A stretch of DNA of 58,582 bases from an unicellular cyanobacterium SU3 (GTDB lineage: Bacteria; Cyanobacteriota; Cyanobacteriia; Cyanobacteriales; Microcystaceae), in assembly GCA_002172675.1 (NCBI GenBank), contig NETF01000166.1:1-58582 (forward strand). Direction: 5' to 3'. The position numbers and the translations under genes were made by a program. Below are positions 35,395 through 44,692 of this stretch, one piece after another. The notes beneath the pieces are model-generated. The model worked only from the letters and a program-made list of their open reading frames with translations, was not told the DNA's origin and did no database searches. Positions within the stretch are counted from its first letter, which is position 1; each line of letters opens with the position of its first letter.

Positions 35395-37059
35395 TTACTC
35401 ATCTTTTTGTTTGGGAAGGGGTTCATACACAGGACAATAACCCTCTGGTGTGACTTTAAAACCATAAAGAGGGGATTGAGAATTCCAACACCGTTGACCT
35501 CGATAATGACAACAGGTTAAACAACAATCGACATCATTGACTACCTTATCGGCATTGCTTTGATTGAGAAGTTCCCGTTGAGGAATGCCTCGCAATACCA
35601 ACTCATCCCCTTGCCATCGGGCCTCAACCAGTCCGGTATCAGCGAAATAACGCCAGTGAGGATCATCAATAATGTTGTGAGGCAACGTGATGGTGATATT
35701 TCTGTCTAAATCATTTAATTCTCCCTCATAAACCCCAGGAGACGGGGCTGCTGGTTGAATAAACTTATCGCCGATGGGTAGTTCGACTAATTTTCCCGTT
35801 GAAGGAAGATGAAGTTGATAACGATTTTGTAACTCTTCTAAACTGGTTAAATCCGTTAAATTGATAGGGGAACCATGAACAAAAATAATATGTTGAGGTC
35901 GTAAATTATGAATTAACTGAGTGGTGTTCCGGCCATCACTATGTTCAGCTAACACATAGGACTCCGTATGAACGGACACCTTTTCCATTAACTTAACAAT
36001 GTCTGGTGATTCTAGAGTTTGTCCTTCGTAGGGTAAAGCCGGAAATAACATCACCCACAACCCTGAGAGTAGATAACCTTCATCGTAAAGAGTTGGGATA
36101 TCATTGGTTAAGACAATGCAAGGGGTTTGTCCAATTTTTCCCCGTTGTTGAGGGGTTAAACGACGTAAACGGGGACAGATTCGCTCATCCCAAAACAGGG
36201 GTTGATGCTTGGCAAAATTTTGGACTGATATAGGAAATTCTGGCAGTAAATCTAAATAGCGATCGCAGGCGTTGCCCACTTCTTCATCAACCCAGATATC
36301 TAAGTCTCGGCCAGTAAACTGATGATGAGACCGCAACAATTTTAAAATTTCTTGTCCTAACCCCAAAGTAGGTACCGGTAACACAACGCTATAACCGTGG
36401 GTTAAACACTCATGAATACGCTGCATCAACTCTTTTTCTTGCTGACGACGATGGGGATGGCGCATGGTGCCATAAGTGCCTTCAATGATTAAAATATCAG
36501 GAGATAAGCCCCTTAATGCTTCGATGGAGAGTCCTTCGACCAATTGAAGATTGGATAAGGAAAAGTCTCCTGTGTACAGTAATTTATAGGCACGTTCGAC
36601 AGTACGATAGGTTAGGAGAATAGAAGCAGCCCCTGGTAAATGGCCGGACCGAAATAACTGCACTGTCAAATCATCAAACAACTCAAAGGGTTTTTCCCAG
36701 AATAGTCCCTGACAAAAGTTAGCGGTTTTGGAATTATTTTTGTCAGGCCAGTTTAGGGGTAGTAGTTGTTTAGTCACTTGACTGGCATAAATGGGGATAG
36801 TGGGAAAGGCTTCATGAAGGGCTTTTAGTCCTCTGGCATGGTCACTATGGGCATGACTACAGAAGACTGCGTCTACTGGCGGTTGGTTTTGATTAATTAA
36901 GGGGGTGAGATCCCTTAAACCACAATCGAGCAAGATGCGATAGGGACCTAATTGTAGCTCTAGACAGACCCCTTCATGATCATGACCAACCCCATAGGGT
37001 AAACAGGCGAAACGGGTTGGACGATGCTCAGTTTTGGGAGGAGATTGACTCATAGACAC
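35395..37059 (-). CDS. Metallo-beta-lactamase / beta-CASP hydrolase with Cys-rich tail
   Basis: 554 residues. Metal motif CSHAHSDHARG near residue 68, SGHLPGAASIL near 137, YTGDFS near 162 and EGTYGTMRHP near 190 mark an MBL-fold enzyme of the CPSF/beta-CASP nuclease type, and VHGSPINLTDL near 398 is the final histidine motif. After about residue 500 comes a compact cysteine cluster: CCLTCCHYRGQRCW, then GYCPVYEP, six cysteines in about 40 residues, likely a metal-binding knuckle. RNA processing is inferred from family. It is not adjacent to other RNA genes. Confidence 0.85.
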   Translation of the reverse strand: MSMSQSPPKTEHRPTRFACLPYGVGHDHEGVCLELQLGPYRILLDCGLRDLTPLINQNQPPVDAVFCSHAHSDHARGLKALHEAFPTIPIYASQVTKQLLPLNWPDKNNSKTANFCQGLFWEKPFELFDDLTVQLFRSGHLPGAASILLTYRTVERAYKLLYTGDFSLSNLQLVEGLSIEALRGLSPDILIIEGTYGTMRHPHRRQQEKELMQRIHECLTHGYSVVLPVPTLGLGQEILKLLRSHHQFTGRDLDIWVDEEVGNACDRYLDLLPEFPISVQNFAKHQPLFWDERICPRLRRLTPQQRGKIGQTPCIVLTNDIPTLYDEGYLLSGLWVMLFPALPYEGQTLESPDIVKLMEKVSVHTESYVLAEHSDGRNTTQLIHNLRPQHIIFVHGSPINLTDLTSLEELQNRYQLHLPSTGKLVELPIGDKFIQPAAPSPGVYEGELNDLDRNITITLPHNIIDDPHWRYFADTGLVEARWQGDELVLRGIPQRELLNQSNADKVVNDVDCCLTCCHYRGQRCWNSQSPLYGFKVTPEGYCPVYEPLPKQKDE

Positions 37060-37167
37060 TTGTTTTCAGCCCTTGAGAGAGCTTAATTAGTATCAAGGAT
37101 AACAAAGTTTTTTAATTCTATCGAAATCTCCATTATAAAGTTAATTATTTCTGCCAACTACCGACCC

Positions 37168-38466
37168 CTACTTATAATCTTCCCCTTCAATTAACCGTAA
37201 ATTCATCGTATCGGCGGTTCCTGGTAACCCTTCTGCTAAAGCTAAAATTTCTAAAGCATTGGCTAATTTTTTCAAAGCTGCAGGAGAATATTCAATGAGA
37301 TGAGAGGGTTTCAAGAAGGTTTCCACTCGCACAGAAGAGGCATAACGAATTAACCCGGAGGGTGGCAAAATTAAGCCTCCAGCCCCTAAATAGTCCCCAA
37401 CGGCTTTGGGGGTATTATGCCCAACGAAAAGGCTACCAACGGCACGAATTTTCTCTACGATGTCCCAGGGGTCAGCGAGGGCTAACATCAGGTAATGAGG
37501 GGCAAATTGATTGGTGATGTTAATGGCTTGTTCAAGGGAGTCTAAGACGATAATTAAGCTGTAGTGGGCGATCGCTTTTTCGGATAAAATGCCGTGGGCG
37601 TTATCTTGTAATTTTTCTTGTACTTTGGTTTGAATGGTTTGAGCTAAACTTAACTCTGTTGTCAGAACAATGACGGCACTACTGGGGTCTTGTTCAACTT
37701 GTGCCAATAAATCAGCAGCGATGTAGCTTGCTTTTGCGGTTGCGTCAGCAATAATAAATAATTCTGAGGCATCGACTGGGGTATCCAGGGTAACGGTCCC
37801 GTGAACCATGCGTTTAGCTAAGATAACATCTAATCCGCCGGTTCCGGTGATCACGTCTACTGGGGGAATGGTTTCGGTTCCATAAGCTAAAGCCGCGATC
37901 GCTTTTGCTCCTCCCATGCGATAAATTTGGTTAACGCCACTCACTTGAGCGGCCACTAAAATATCTGGAGGCACTTTCCCCGTTTCATCAGGAGGAGTAA
38001 CGAGGAGAATTTCAGGAACTTTAGCAATTTTTGCCGGTAGGGTTTGCATTAAGACCCGACTCATGGGGGAACCTTGATCCCCGGCCACATAAATGCCGGC
38101 CCGTTTGACGGGGGTGTACCGTTTGCCTACGACTACATCGTCGTCTTCAAATTTTACCCAGGGTTTGGGAAGTTGTTGTTTATAGAAGTTTTCTAGTTTT
38201 TGACTGACGGTTTGGATGGCATCGAGTAATTCTTTGGGAATCTTTTGATAGGCTGCGTCTAAGTCGGAACCGCTGACTTTGAGATGGGTAGGGGTGGTGA
38301 GGATATTAAAGGGTTCAAAAAGTCCTTGATCCCCTTGGTGTTTAATTCTTTCGAGAATTTCTCCCACAGCAACCTCTTTTGCTTGAATCTCGTCTCGATA
38401 AGGGCGATCGCGGATTCTTTGCAATTCTGTGTCTATCTCAGCTGACTGGGTGATGATTCGCAGCAT
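37168..38466 (-). CDS. Histidinol dehydrogenase homologue lacking catalytic residues
   Basis: 432 residues, aligned to HisD over its full length (TLDTPVDASELFIIADATAK, HNTPKAVGDYLGAGG and the ending AEGLPGTADTMNLRL). Key residues of E. coli HisD are altered: Glu326-His327 (APEH) reads APHY, zinc ligand His262 (QAEH) reads QVEQ, and His419 (the AH before the last strand) reads GT, while Asp360 is kept in GDY. It is therefore unlikely to oxidise histidinol with the normal mechanism. Cyanobacteria often carry two HisD-like genes, and this may be the non-canonical one. Its true role is unknown. No other his genes adjoin. Confidence 0.88.
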   Translation of the reverse strand: MLRIITQSAEIDTELQRIRDRPYRDEIQAKEVAVGEILERIKHQGDQGLFEPFNILTTPTHLKVSGSDLDAAYQKIPKELLDAIQTVSQKLENFYKQQLPKPWVKFEDDDVVVGKRYTPVKRAGIYVAGDQGSPMSRVLMQTLPAKIAKVPEILLVTPPDETGKVPPDILVAAQVSGVNQIYRMGGAKAIAALAYGTETIPPVDVITGTGGLDVILAKRMVHGTVTLDTPVDASELFIIADATAKASYIAADLLAQVEQDPSSAVIVLTTELSLAQTIQTKVQEKLQDNAHGILSEKAIAHYSLIIVLDSLEQAINITNQFAPHYLMLALADPWDIVEKIRAVGSLFVGHNTPKAVGDYLGAGGLILPPSGLIRYASSVRVETFLKPSHLIEYSPAALKKLANALEILALAEGLPGTADTMNLRLIEGEDYK

Positions 38467-38633
38467 GGAGTTTTATCACTTTGCTATAGTCGCTAAGCCA
38501 GAATTTACTGTCTTTCTCCACTTAAATTTAAGAAAGAAACTTACTTCTAACCTTTGACAGGACTGTTGTTAATCCTTTCCTTATCTAGCTTACCTTGTAT
38601 TTTTGAAATTGTAGTCATCTTGAGAACTTTCTC

Positions 38634-39371
38634 CTACAATTCTCCGTCAGATTCTTGATAGGCTGCCCCTAAATAGAGTTGTCCCACTTTGGGATCGTTG
38701 AGCAATTCTTCTCCTGTTCCTTCAAAGCGATCGCGCCCATTTTCTAGGACGTATCCGCGATCGGCCATCATTAGGGCTTTTTTGGCGTTTTGTTCGACTA
38801 AGACAATGGCTTTTCCGGTTTGATTAATGGCTTTGATTTGTTCAAAGACGCTATTGACCAAGATAGGGGACAAGGCGGCCGAGGGTTCATCTAATAGTAA
38901 TACGTCAGGGTCTAACATTAATGCTCGTCCCATGGCTAACATTTGTCTTTCTCCCCCGGATAGGGTTCCTGCTTTTTGACGGCGACGTTCGGCCAGTCGG
39001 GGAAACATGGTGTATATTTTATCTTTTTGTTGTTTTAATGAGCCATGAGTTATAAACGCGCCCATTTCTAAGTTTTCTTCTATGCTTAGGGTGGCGAACA
39101 CATTAGAAATCTGAGGCACATAACACATTCCTAATTTTACAATTTGATCTGATTTTAATCCTGTGATATTTTTGCCTTTAAACTTGATTTGACCTTGATT
39201 GGTTTTTAGTAGTCCGAAAATTGTTTTTACTAAGGTTGATTTTCCAGCACCATTGGGACCGATAACGGTTACTAATTCCCCTAAAGCAATCCGAAAGTTG
39301 ATGCCTTGTAAAATGTTTAAATCTTTGACGTATCCGGCATAAACATCCTTAACTTCTAAGATATTTTCCAT
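38634..39371 (-). CDS. LivF-type ABC transporter ATPase
   Basis: 245 residues. Walker A GPNGAGKST near residue 38, signature LSGGERQMLAMGRAL near 138, Walker B VLLLDEPSAAL near 160. The sequence VKDVYAGYVKDLNILQGINF at the start is typical of LivF, the second ATPase of branched-chain amino acid (HAAT) transporters. No permease or LivG gene is in the window, so it works with subunits coded elsewhere or is part of a dispersed set, as is common in cyanobacteria. It lies beside the ferredoxin gene but separated by 85 bases. Confidence 0.85.
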   Translation of the reverse strand: MENILEVKDVYAGYVKDLNILQGINFRIALGELVTVIGPNGAGKSTLVKTIFGLLKTNQGQIKFKGKNITGLKSDQIVKLGMCYVPQISNVFATLSIEENLEMGAFITHGSLKQQKDKIYTMFPRLAERRRQKAGTLSGGERQMLAMGRALMLDPDVLLLDEPSAALSPILVNSVFEQIKAINQTGKAIVLVEQNAKKALMMADRGYVLENGRDRFEGTGEELLNDPKVGQLYLGAAYQESDGEL

Positions 39372-39456
39372 TGTTTCAATCGTTGTTAACCCTATTTATT
39401 CATTTTGTTATTTTTTCTAGAAATTAAGTTTAACTCCGAACTCCGAACTCCGATTT

Positions 39457-39684
39457 CTAAGATGGCGTTTTTTGTTGGTCGGGTCTTTCTTCTGGTAATA
39501 TCGCTCCTTCAACTGGGCAAACTTGTAAGCAAATGCCACAATCAATACAGGTAGCAAAATCAATCCAGTACCAGTCTGTACCCTTGACGTTTTTTCCGGG
39601 ACCTTCGTGAATACAAGCAACAGGACAAGCGTCTACGCAATCGGCAACCCCTTCACAGGTTTCAGTTACAATGGTGTGTGGCAA
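39457..39684 (-). CDS. Seven-iron type bacterial ferredoxin
   Basis: 75 residues with eight cysteines at positions 10, 16, 20, 24, 46, 49, 52 and 56. The second cluster is canonical C-x2-C-x2-C-x3-C-P (CIDCGICLQVCP). The first is TETCEGVADCVDACPVACI, which matches Azotobacter-type FdI except that the Cys11 equivalent is missing. Since Cys8, Cys16 and Cys49 hold the [3Fe-4S] cluster there, this protein should carry one [3Fe-4S] and one [4Fe-4S] cluster. It is a cytoplasmic electron carrier, partner unknown. Start ATG (MPHTIVTETC) follows a clear AAGGAG. Confidence 0.9.
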   Translation of the reverse strand: MPHTIVTETCEGVADCVDACPVACIHEGPGKNVKGTDWYWIDFATCIDCGICLQVCPVEGAILPEERPDQQKTPS

Positions 39685-39971
39685 TGTTATTCTCCTTGTT
39701 AGGGTTAATTTGTTTCTTATTGTAAACTATATTGGTTCTAATGACACTTTAACAACTCTTATTCAAGACTATATTCTTGCTTGATAGCTGTTAAGAAAGT
39801 TATCAATAGATTATTGTTTTTTTATACGTCAAAATTTTTTTATAAATCACTGTCATTAGAGTGAATTTAGTGTTTTATATTTTCTATTTACTTAAAATCT
39901 AGGAACATTTTTAATATTTTTTTGTCAATTCACTTGACGATTTTCTATTTTTTAAAATTATTTAACTTAAA

Positions 39972-41114
39972 ATGTTCAGACCTAATCTAAATAAATTCTC
40001 TAGTAATCTGGTTAATATATTTCTTAGTACATTAATTGTTTTTTGTGTTACTTTATATTTTTATTTTTTCAAATTTGATAGTAATATTACGGGATTTTTT
40101 CGCATTGGTTCAATTTTGCCTCTTTCTCCTTTTTTGAATGCTGAAACGACTTTAATTTATCACGGAGAAATCGGTTATGATGGTCAACAATTTTTAAGTT
40201 TAGCCCTTGATCCTTTTTTACAAAATCCTGAAACGATTAATAGTTTAGATCATCCTATTTATCGTTATCGTCGTATTTTATATCCTTTAGTTAGTTATCT
40301 TTTAGCTTTAGGAAATAGAAGTTTAATTCCTTATATCATGGTAGCAATTAATGCTCTTTCTATTATCATTATTGTTGCTATTACAAACTTCTATTTTAAA
40401 TCTGATAACGTTTCAAAATTTCAATCTCTTTTTACCTTATGTATTCCTGGGGTTTGGATGGTATTATCTTTAGGTACTGCTGATTTATTTAGTAGTGTCT
40501 TTTTAATTGCTTCTTTTTATTGTTATCGTTACGAAAAATATAAATTGACTGCTTTATTTATTAGTCTCGGTTGTTTGACCAGGGAAACATTATTAATTAT
40601 TTGGGTTGCTTTATTTTTAAACAGTTTAATACAAAGAAGATTTAAACAGATTCAATATTTATTATATGGATTGATTCCACCCATTTTATGGACGGTTTAT
40701 ATTAGTTTTTTAGACTTACCTGGAAAAGTGAGGGTGAAAGATAATTTCGGTTTTCCTTTTCTGGGAATCATCAATAAACTAATTAATATTTTAACAGGAG
40801 GTTTAAATGGAAGAAACTTATTTGAAGCTTATATGTTCTTCCTTTTATTATTCAGTTTTGTTGCAATTTTTATCTTATATATTCAACATCGTCAACCCAA
40901 CCTATTAATGCAAATAGGTAATACTTTTTATAGTATAATGTTTGCTTTTAGCAGTATTACTATTTTAGGTTATTATCTTGATTATTCACGAGTGTTTATG
41001 GATGTTTATTTTTTATTATTACTGAGTATCAATTTAACTAAAATACCCTATAAAACTATCTTATTCTCAGCATCAGGTGTTGGAAGCTTAGCTTTCTTGA
41101 TTCTACATTCTTGA
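39972..41114 (+). CDS. Polytopic membrane protein, possible glycosyltransferase-like
   Basis: 380 residues with about nine to ten hydrophobic helices. A loop after the first helix contains LIYHGEIGYDGQQFLSLALD near residue 60, which is like the acidic first loop (G-Y-D-G-Q) of cell-surface polymer proteins with a GT-C or DUF2029-like fold. A Y-R-Y-R-R-I-L-Y-P motif follows near 97. These features hint at a lipid-linked sugar transferase, but catalytic residues are not proven. AT-rich coding with a start ATG at 39972. It stands alone, with a 290-base AT-rich spacer upstream in which no promoter was recognised. Confidence 0.7.
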   Translation: MFRPNLNKFSSNLVNIFLSTLIVFCVTLYFYFFKFDSNITGFFRIGSILPLSPFLNAETTLIYHGEIGYDGQQFLSLALDPFLQNPETINSLDHPIYRYRRILYPLVSYLLALGNRSLIPYIMVAINALSIIIIVAITNFYFKSDNVSKFQSLFTLCIPGVWMVLSLGTADLFSSVFLIASFYCYRYEKYKLTALFISLGCLTRETLLIIWVALFLNSLIQRRFKQIQYLLYGLIPPILWTVYISFLDLPGKVRVKDNFGFPFLGIINKLINILTGGLNGRNLFEAYMFFLLLFSFVAIFILYIQHRQPNLLMQIGNTFYSIMFAFSSITILGYYLDYSRVFMDVYFLLLLSINLTKIPYKTILFSASGVGSLAFLILHS

Positions 41115-41141
41115 ATTCTAAGTAGGTGATTATCAATAAGC

Positions 41142-41210
41142 GTAAGGTGAGCCATATCTAAAATAGTTTCTGTCTTATGGTTTATATTTTATTGGCATTG
41201 CTCACCCTAC
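41142..41210. repeat. Inverted repeat element GTAAGGTGAGC/GCTCACCCTAC
   Basis: Arms GTAAGGTGAGC (41142-41152) and GCTCACCCTAC (41200-41210) bracket about 47 bases. It belongs to the same GTAGGGTGRGY palindrome family as 5130-5154, 42417-42517 and 49108-49132. Confidence 0.7.
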
Positions 41211-41298
41211 AAGTTTAATCTATTTAATTATGCTTTCTTACTTTTGTCATCATCTGTGGTAAGATGCAAAGGCAAAAAATAAATTTTGATTGTAAATT

Positions 41299-42021
41299 AT
41301 GTCTTGGCAACGTCCTGATGGCCGTCAACCGAATGAACTTCGTCCCGTTAATTTTGAACTCAATTTTACTCGTTTTTCTGCCGGTTCTGTTTTAATTGAA
41401 TGTGGTGAAACAAAAGTGCTTTGTACTGCGAGTATTGAAGATAGAGTTCCTCGTTTTCTTTTAGGAAGTGGTCAAGGATGGTTGACAGCAGAATATAGAA
41501 TGTTACCTGGTGCAACTCAAGAACGTCAACGAAGAGAACTTTTAAAACTATCAGGAAGAACCCAAGAAATACAACGATTAATTGGTAGAAGTTTACGATC
41601 TTGTATTGATTTACAACAGTTAGGAGAAAGAAGTATTACTATTGATTGTGATGTTTTGCAAGCTGATGCAGGAACCCGAACTGCTTCTATTACAGGAGGA
41701 TATGTGGCCTTAGGGTTAGCCATCAATAAATTAATTAAACAAGGGGAATTAATTCAGTCTCCTTTACGGTTTCCTGTGGCAGCGATATCAGTGGGACTCA
41801 TTGAAGGAGAGGCATTTCTTGACTTGAATTATCCTGAAGATTCTAAAGCAGATATTGATTTTAATGTGGTTATGACGGAAAATTTAGACCTCATTGAAGT
41901 ACAAGGAACAGCCGAAGAAAATAGTTTTACCCGTTCCCAACTTAATGACATCTTAGATTTAGCAGAAATTGGTATTAAAGAGTTGGTTTCGTTGCAAAAT
42001 CAAGTTTTGAGTGGGGTGTAG
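41299..42021 (+). CDS. rph: Ribonuclease PH
   Basis: 240 residues. A phosphorolytic 3'-5' exoribonuclease that trims tRNA precursors; hexameric, cytoplasmic. [13 protein letters not shown] at the N-terminus, [20 protein letters not shown] near 52 and [15 protein letters not shown] near 130, with the [19 protein letters not shown] segment near 175, are all standard. The TAG stop (42019-42021) lies inside a GGGTGTA heptamer array, so the repeat overlaps the end of the gene. No operon partner. Confidence 0.96.
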   Translation: MSWQRPDGRQPNELRPVNFELNFTRFSAGSVLIECGETKVLCTASIEDRVPRFLLGSGQGWLTAEYRMLPGATQERQRRELLKLSGRTQEIQRLIGRSLRSCIDLQQLGERSITIDCDVLQADAGTRTASITGGYVALGLAINKLIKQGELIQSPLRFPVAAISVGLIEGEAFLDLNYPEDSKADIDFNVVMTENLDLIEVQGTAEENSFTRSQLNDILDLAEIGIKELVSLQNQVLSGV

Positions 42022-42048
42022 GGTGTAGGGTGTAGGGTGTGGGGTGTA
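42014..42048. repeat. STRR heptamer array GGGTGTA, five units
   Basis: Units at 42014, 42021, 42028, 42035 (GGGTGTG) and 42042. It supplies the rph stop codon and runs into the following spacer. Confidence 0.9.
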
Positions 42049-42622
42049 GAAATTGTGGAAATTAAAGAGCACATATAACCTCGTTTTTGTCAAGAGCAAC
42101 ACTTTACAAAGTTTACATAGGTTAGTACAGATGCTCAAAACCGAACTGTAAATAAGAATAAAATTGCTTAAAATGTCATCATTTCTTTAATGACATAACG
42201 AAGTATTGGGATTAATTGAGGTTAAATCCTAAAGTTGACATACGTACTGTAGAGTTTCATCGTTACGAATATACCTCAAAGCCAGTAAATTCGTCAACTA
42301 TTGAGAAAGATTCCTACACATTACGAACTGTAAAGTTAGCAAAAATTTTTAATGTTTAATTAAAATAGGCTTTAAATATTAACCATGCTTATCAAACAGA
42401 CAAAAATAAGATAACTGTAGGGTGGGTTAAACAGCGATCGGTTATATTGTGGTTAGAATCATAAAATCTGTCGTAACCCATCATTTTAGTTGGGTTTTGT
42501 TCCTCAACCCAACCTACTTTGATCACTACGGACTTTTTATATTTAATTACACCTATCTACTTATAAGCAACTGATAACTGATGACTGATCACTGTTCACT
42601 GATAATTGATAACTGATGACTA
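42022..42622. other. 600-base repeat-rich spacer
   Basis: No gene. Contains the STRR ending at 42048, a small inverted repeat ATGTCAT/ATGACAT near 42174-42197, the palindrome-family element at 42417-42517, and the ACTGATA heptamer array (42570-42632) that runs into the NACHT gene. Confidence 0.6.
42417..42517. repeat. 101-base inverted repeat element
   Basis: Left arm GTAGGGTGGGTTAA (42417-42430) pairs with CAACCCAACCTAC (42505-42517). A second internal pair, GGGTT-like around 42478-42496, is present. It is the longest member of the GTAGGGTGGG family in the window. Confidence 0.7.
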
Positions 42623-42632
42623 ATGACTGATA
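42570..42632. repeat. STRR heptamer array ACTGATA, nine units
   Basis: Nine contiguous 7-bp units of ACTGATA/ACTGATG type. The ATG of the NACHT gene (42623-42625) is formed by the eighth unit, ACTAATG, so the array supplies the start codon and the first three codons. Confidence 0.9.
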
Positions 42633-44692
42633 AAGAAACATCCAGAAAAATTAATACAAATGAGTACCGAGAAGCGAATGTAAATGATGACGGTGCTTAT
42701 GTAGAAGGTGATTATCAAAATAGTTCGGGAGGTGGGGATAATGTGGGGGGAAATAAGACAGAATATCATTATTATGGAAACAGTAATCAACAAGAAACAG
42801 TTAAAAGAGAGAAAAATCAACAAACATTATTAGATTGGATTGAAACGGAAGTTAATAGTCGTTTAAATCAGTCGTTACATAATCGCATTAGTATTCTTTT
42901 AGATAAAGAAGAAGATCCGTTATCAGTATCTCCGTTTTGGGAAATGGAGTTAAAAGTTGATACGAGGAAACAAGAAAAATTGCCTTCAGAGACAACTATT
43001 TTTAGTATTTACAATCGAGAGGATATTAAAGGAAGACTTTTAATTTTAGGGGAACCCGGATCAGGAAAAACCACAACATTATTACAGTTAGCAAAGGTAT
43101 TGGTAGAAAGGGCAAAAAATGATCCTGATCAACCTATTCCCATATTGTTTAATTTGTCTGCTTGGAAAGAGGATAAACAGTCAATTCATGAGTGGATTAT
43201 TGAGAGTTTAAAAGCACCACCTTATGGCATAAAAAGAGAAATTAGTGATCAATGGTTACAAGAAGGAATTATTTTACCGTTATTAGATGGGTTGGATGAG
43301 TTGGCATCAGCTAGACAGAAACTTTGTATTGATAAACTAAATGAATATTTAGGGAAAGAAAGGGCGCAGTTACCGTTAGTGATTTGTAGTCGAGTGAAAG
43401 AGTTTAAGCATAATCAAACAGCATTGTTTTTAAATGGTTCAATTATTTTGCAAGCGTTACGAGAAGAACAAATTAAAGATTATGTTGAAAGAACTGAAGG
43501 AATAGCATTATGGGAAGACATAGAACAAGATTCGGAATTATTAGATTTATGTAAGATTCCTTTTTTTCTTAGTATTATTGTTATTGCTTATGAGAGAATA
43601 TCGTTAGAAAAATGGCAAACTTTAGCATCCGTAGAGGAAAAGAAAACCTATTTATTAGAAAGGTATATCCAACGAATGTTTGATCGCTCTTATCGTGATC
43701 TAGTAACTAAAAAAGAAATACCAAAGCCTTTTTATGATCAAAAGACAAGACATTGGTTAATATGGTTAGCTATTCAAATAACTAAAGAAAGCGAAACAGA
43801 GTTTTTTATTGAGCATATACAACCTTATTGGTTAAAATCGAAACAAGGAAAATTAATTTACGGGATGATTTCGGGGCTAATTTTCGGGTTAATTTTTGCG
43901 CTGATTTCTGGGATGATTTTAAAGTTGATCTCTGGACTTATTTTAGGATTTATATTGGGACTAATATTGGGACTAATTATCGGATTAATGATTGGTTTAG
44001 ATACCTGGTTGGGTTTAGAGTTGATGGGAAAGAATAAAGGAAACTGGACGAGATTAATGTTTTCTAAGGAAAATATGTTTATAAAACCAGTTGAAACAAT
44101 AGGATTATCTTTTACAAAAAAGAAAAAAGAGATAATTGATAGACTCACTAATCTATTGATTGCAATGGTTATGATAATGATAGCTTGGTGGATTCAGTCT
44201 GGTAATATGATGATAGCACTAGTCATATCACTAAACTTTATGTTACTCGGAGTTGTTTTTACAGTTTTAAGTATTGGTTTAGTTGGGAAACCCATTGATA
44301 TAAAGACATCTCCTAATCAAGGAATAAAAGAATCAGTAAAAAATAGCTTAAAAATATTTGCAATTGTTTTAATTATTATTTTAATCACTATAATTCCCAT
44401 TATTCATTTTTTTGTTACACCAGTAGCAAATTCTTGGGAATTTGATACTTTGGTTCAAGATTCATATTTTGTCGTGATAATAATGATGTTAGGTAGTATT
44501 ATCGGTGTTGGAAAACCAGCTATCCAACATTTCAGTTTAAGACTAATTCTTACCTTAAAAAATTATGCCCCTTGGAATTATGCTAAGTTTCTAGACTATG
44601 CAACTAACAGATTATTTCTGCAAAGAGTTGGGGGAGGATATCGGTTTATTCATCGGATGTTACAAGAACATTTTGCCAGTTATCATAAGTAG
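42623..44692 (+). CDS. Membrane-anchored NACHT NTPase
   Basis: 689 residues. An N-terminal polar region contains GGGDNVGGNKTEYHYYG (36-52), a motif common ahead of NACHT modules. NACHT follows with Walker A GEPGSGKTT at 143-151 and Walker B LPLLDGLDEL at 218-227. A glycine-rich hydrophobic stretch at about 412-460 (repeated G-L-I-x-G-L-I) and further helices near 515-640 make the C-terminal half membrane-bound. The end, RVGGGYRFIHRMLQEHFASY, is the typical STAND/NACHT terminus. Bacterial NACHT proteins can be anti-phage sensors; here a membrane-damaging effector is inferred. No signal peptide. Confidence 0.85.
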   Translation: MTDKETSRKINTNEYREANVNDDGAYVEGDYQNSSGGGDNVGGNKTEYHYYGNSNQQETVKREKNQQTLLDWIETEVNSRLNQSLHNRISILLDKEEDPLSVSPFWEMELKVDTRKQEKLPSETTIFSIYNREDIKGRLLILGEPGSGKTTTLLQLAKVLVERAKNDPDQPIPILFNLSAWKEDKQSIHEWIIESLKAPPYGIKREISDQWLQEGIILPLLDGLDELASARQKLCIDKLNEYLGKERAQLPLVICSRVKEFKHNQTALFLNGSIILQALREEQIKDYVERTEGIALWEDIEQDSELLDLCKIPFFLSIIVIAYERISLEKWQTLASVEEKKTYLLERYIQRMFDRSYRDLVTKKEIPKPFYDQKTRHWLIWLAIQITKESETEFFIEHIQPYWLKSKQGKLIYGMISGLIFGLIFALISGMILKLISGLILGFILGLILGLIIGLMIGLDTWLGLELMGKNKGNWTRLMFSKENMFIKPVETIGLSFTKKKKEIIDRLTNLLIAMVMIMIAWWIQSGNMMIALVISLNFMLLGVVFTVLSIGLVGKPIDIKTSPNQGIKESVKNSLKIFAIVLIIILITIIPIIHFFVTPVANSWEFDTLVQDSYFVVIIMMLGSIIGVGKPAIQHFSLRLILTLKNYAPWNYAKFLDYATNRLFLQRVGGGYRFIHRMLQEHFASYHK

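Noticed and set aside
38634-39684. LivF ATPase and ferredoxin as one functional unit
   Set aside because: Only proximity supports it; families and spacing give no functional link.
42570-42632. Heptamer array as a CRISPR or phage repeat
   Set aside because: Units are 7 bp and contiguous without spacers, typical of STRR sequences.
43828-44148. Reading frames on both strands inside the glycine-rich part of the NACHT gene
   Set aside because: They follow from the low-complexity DNA repeats; the NACHT frame is the real one.
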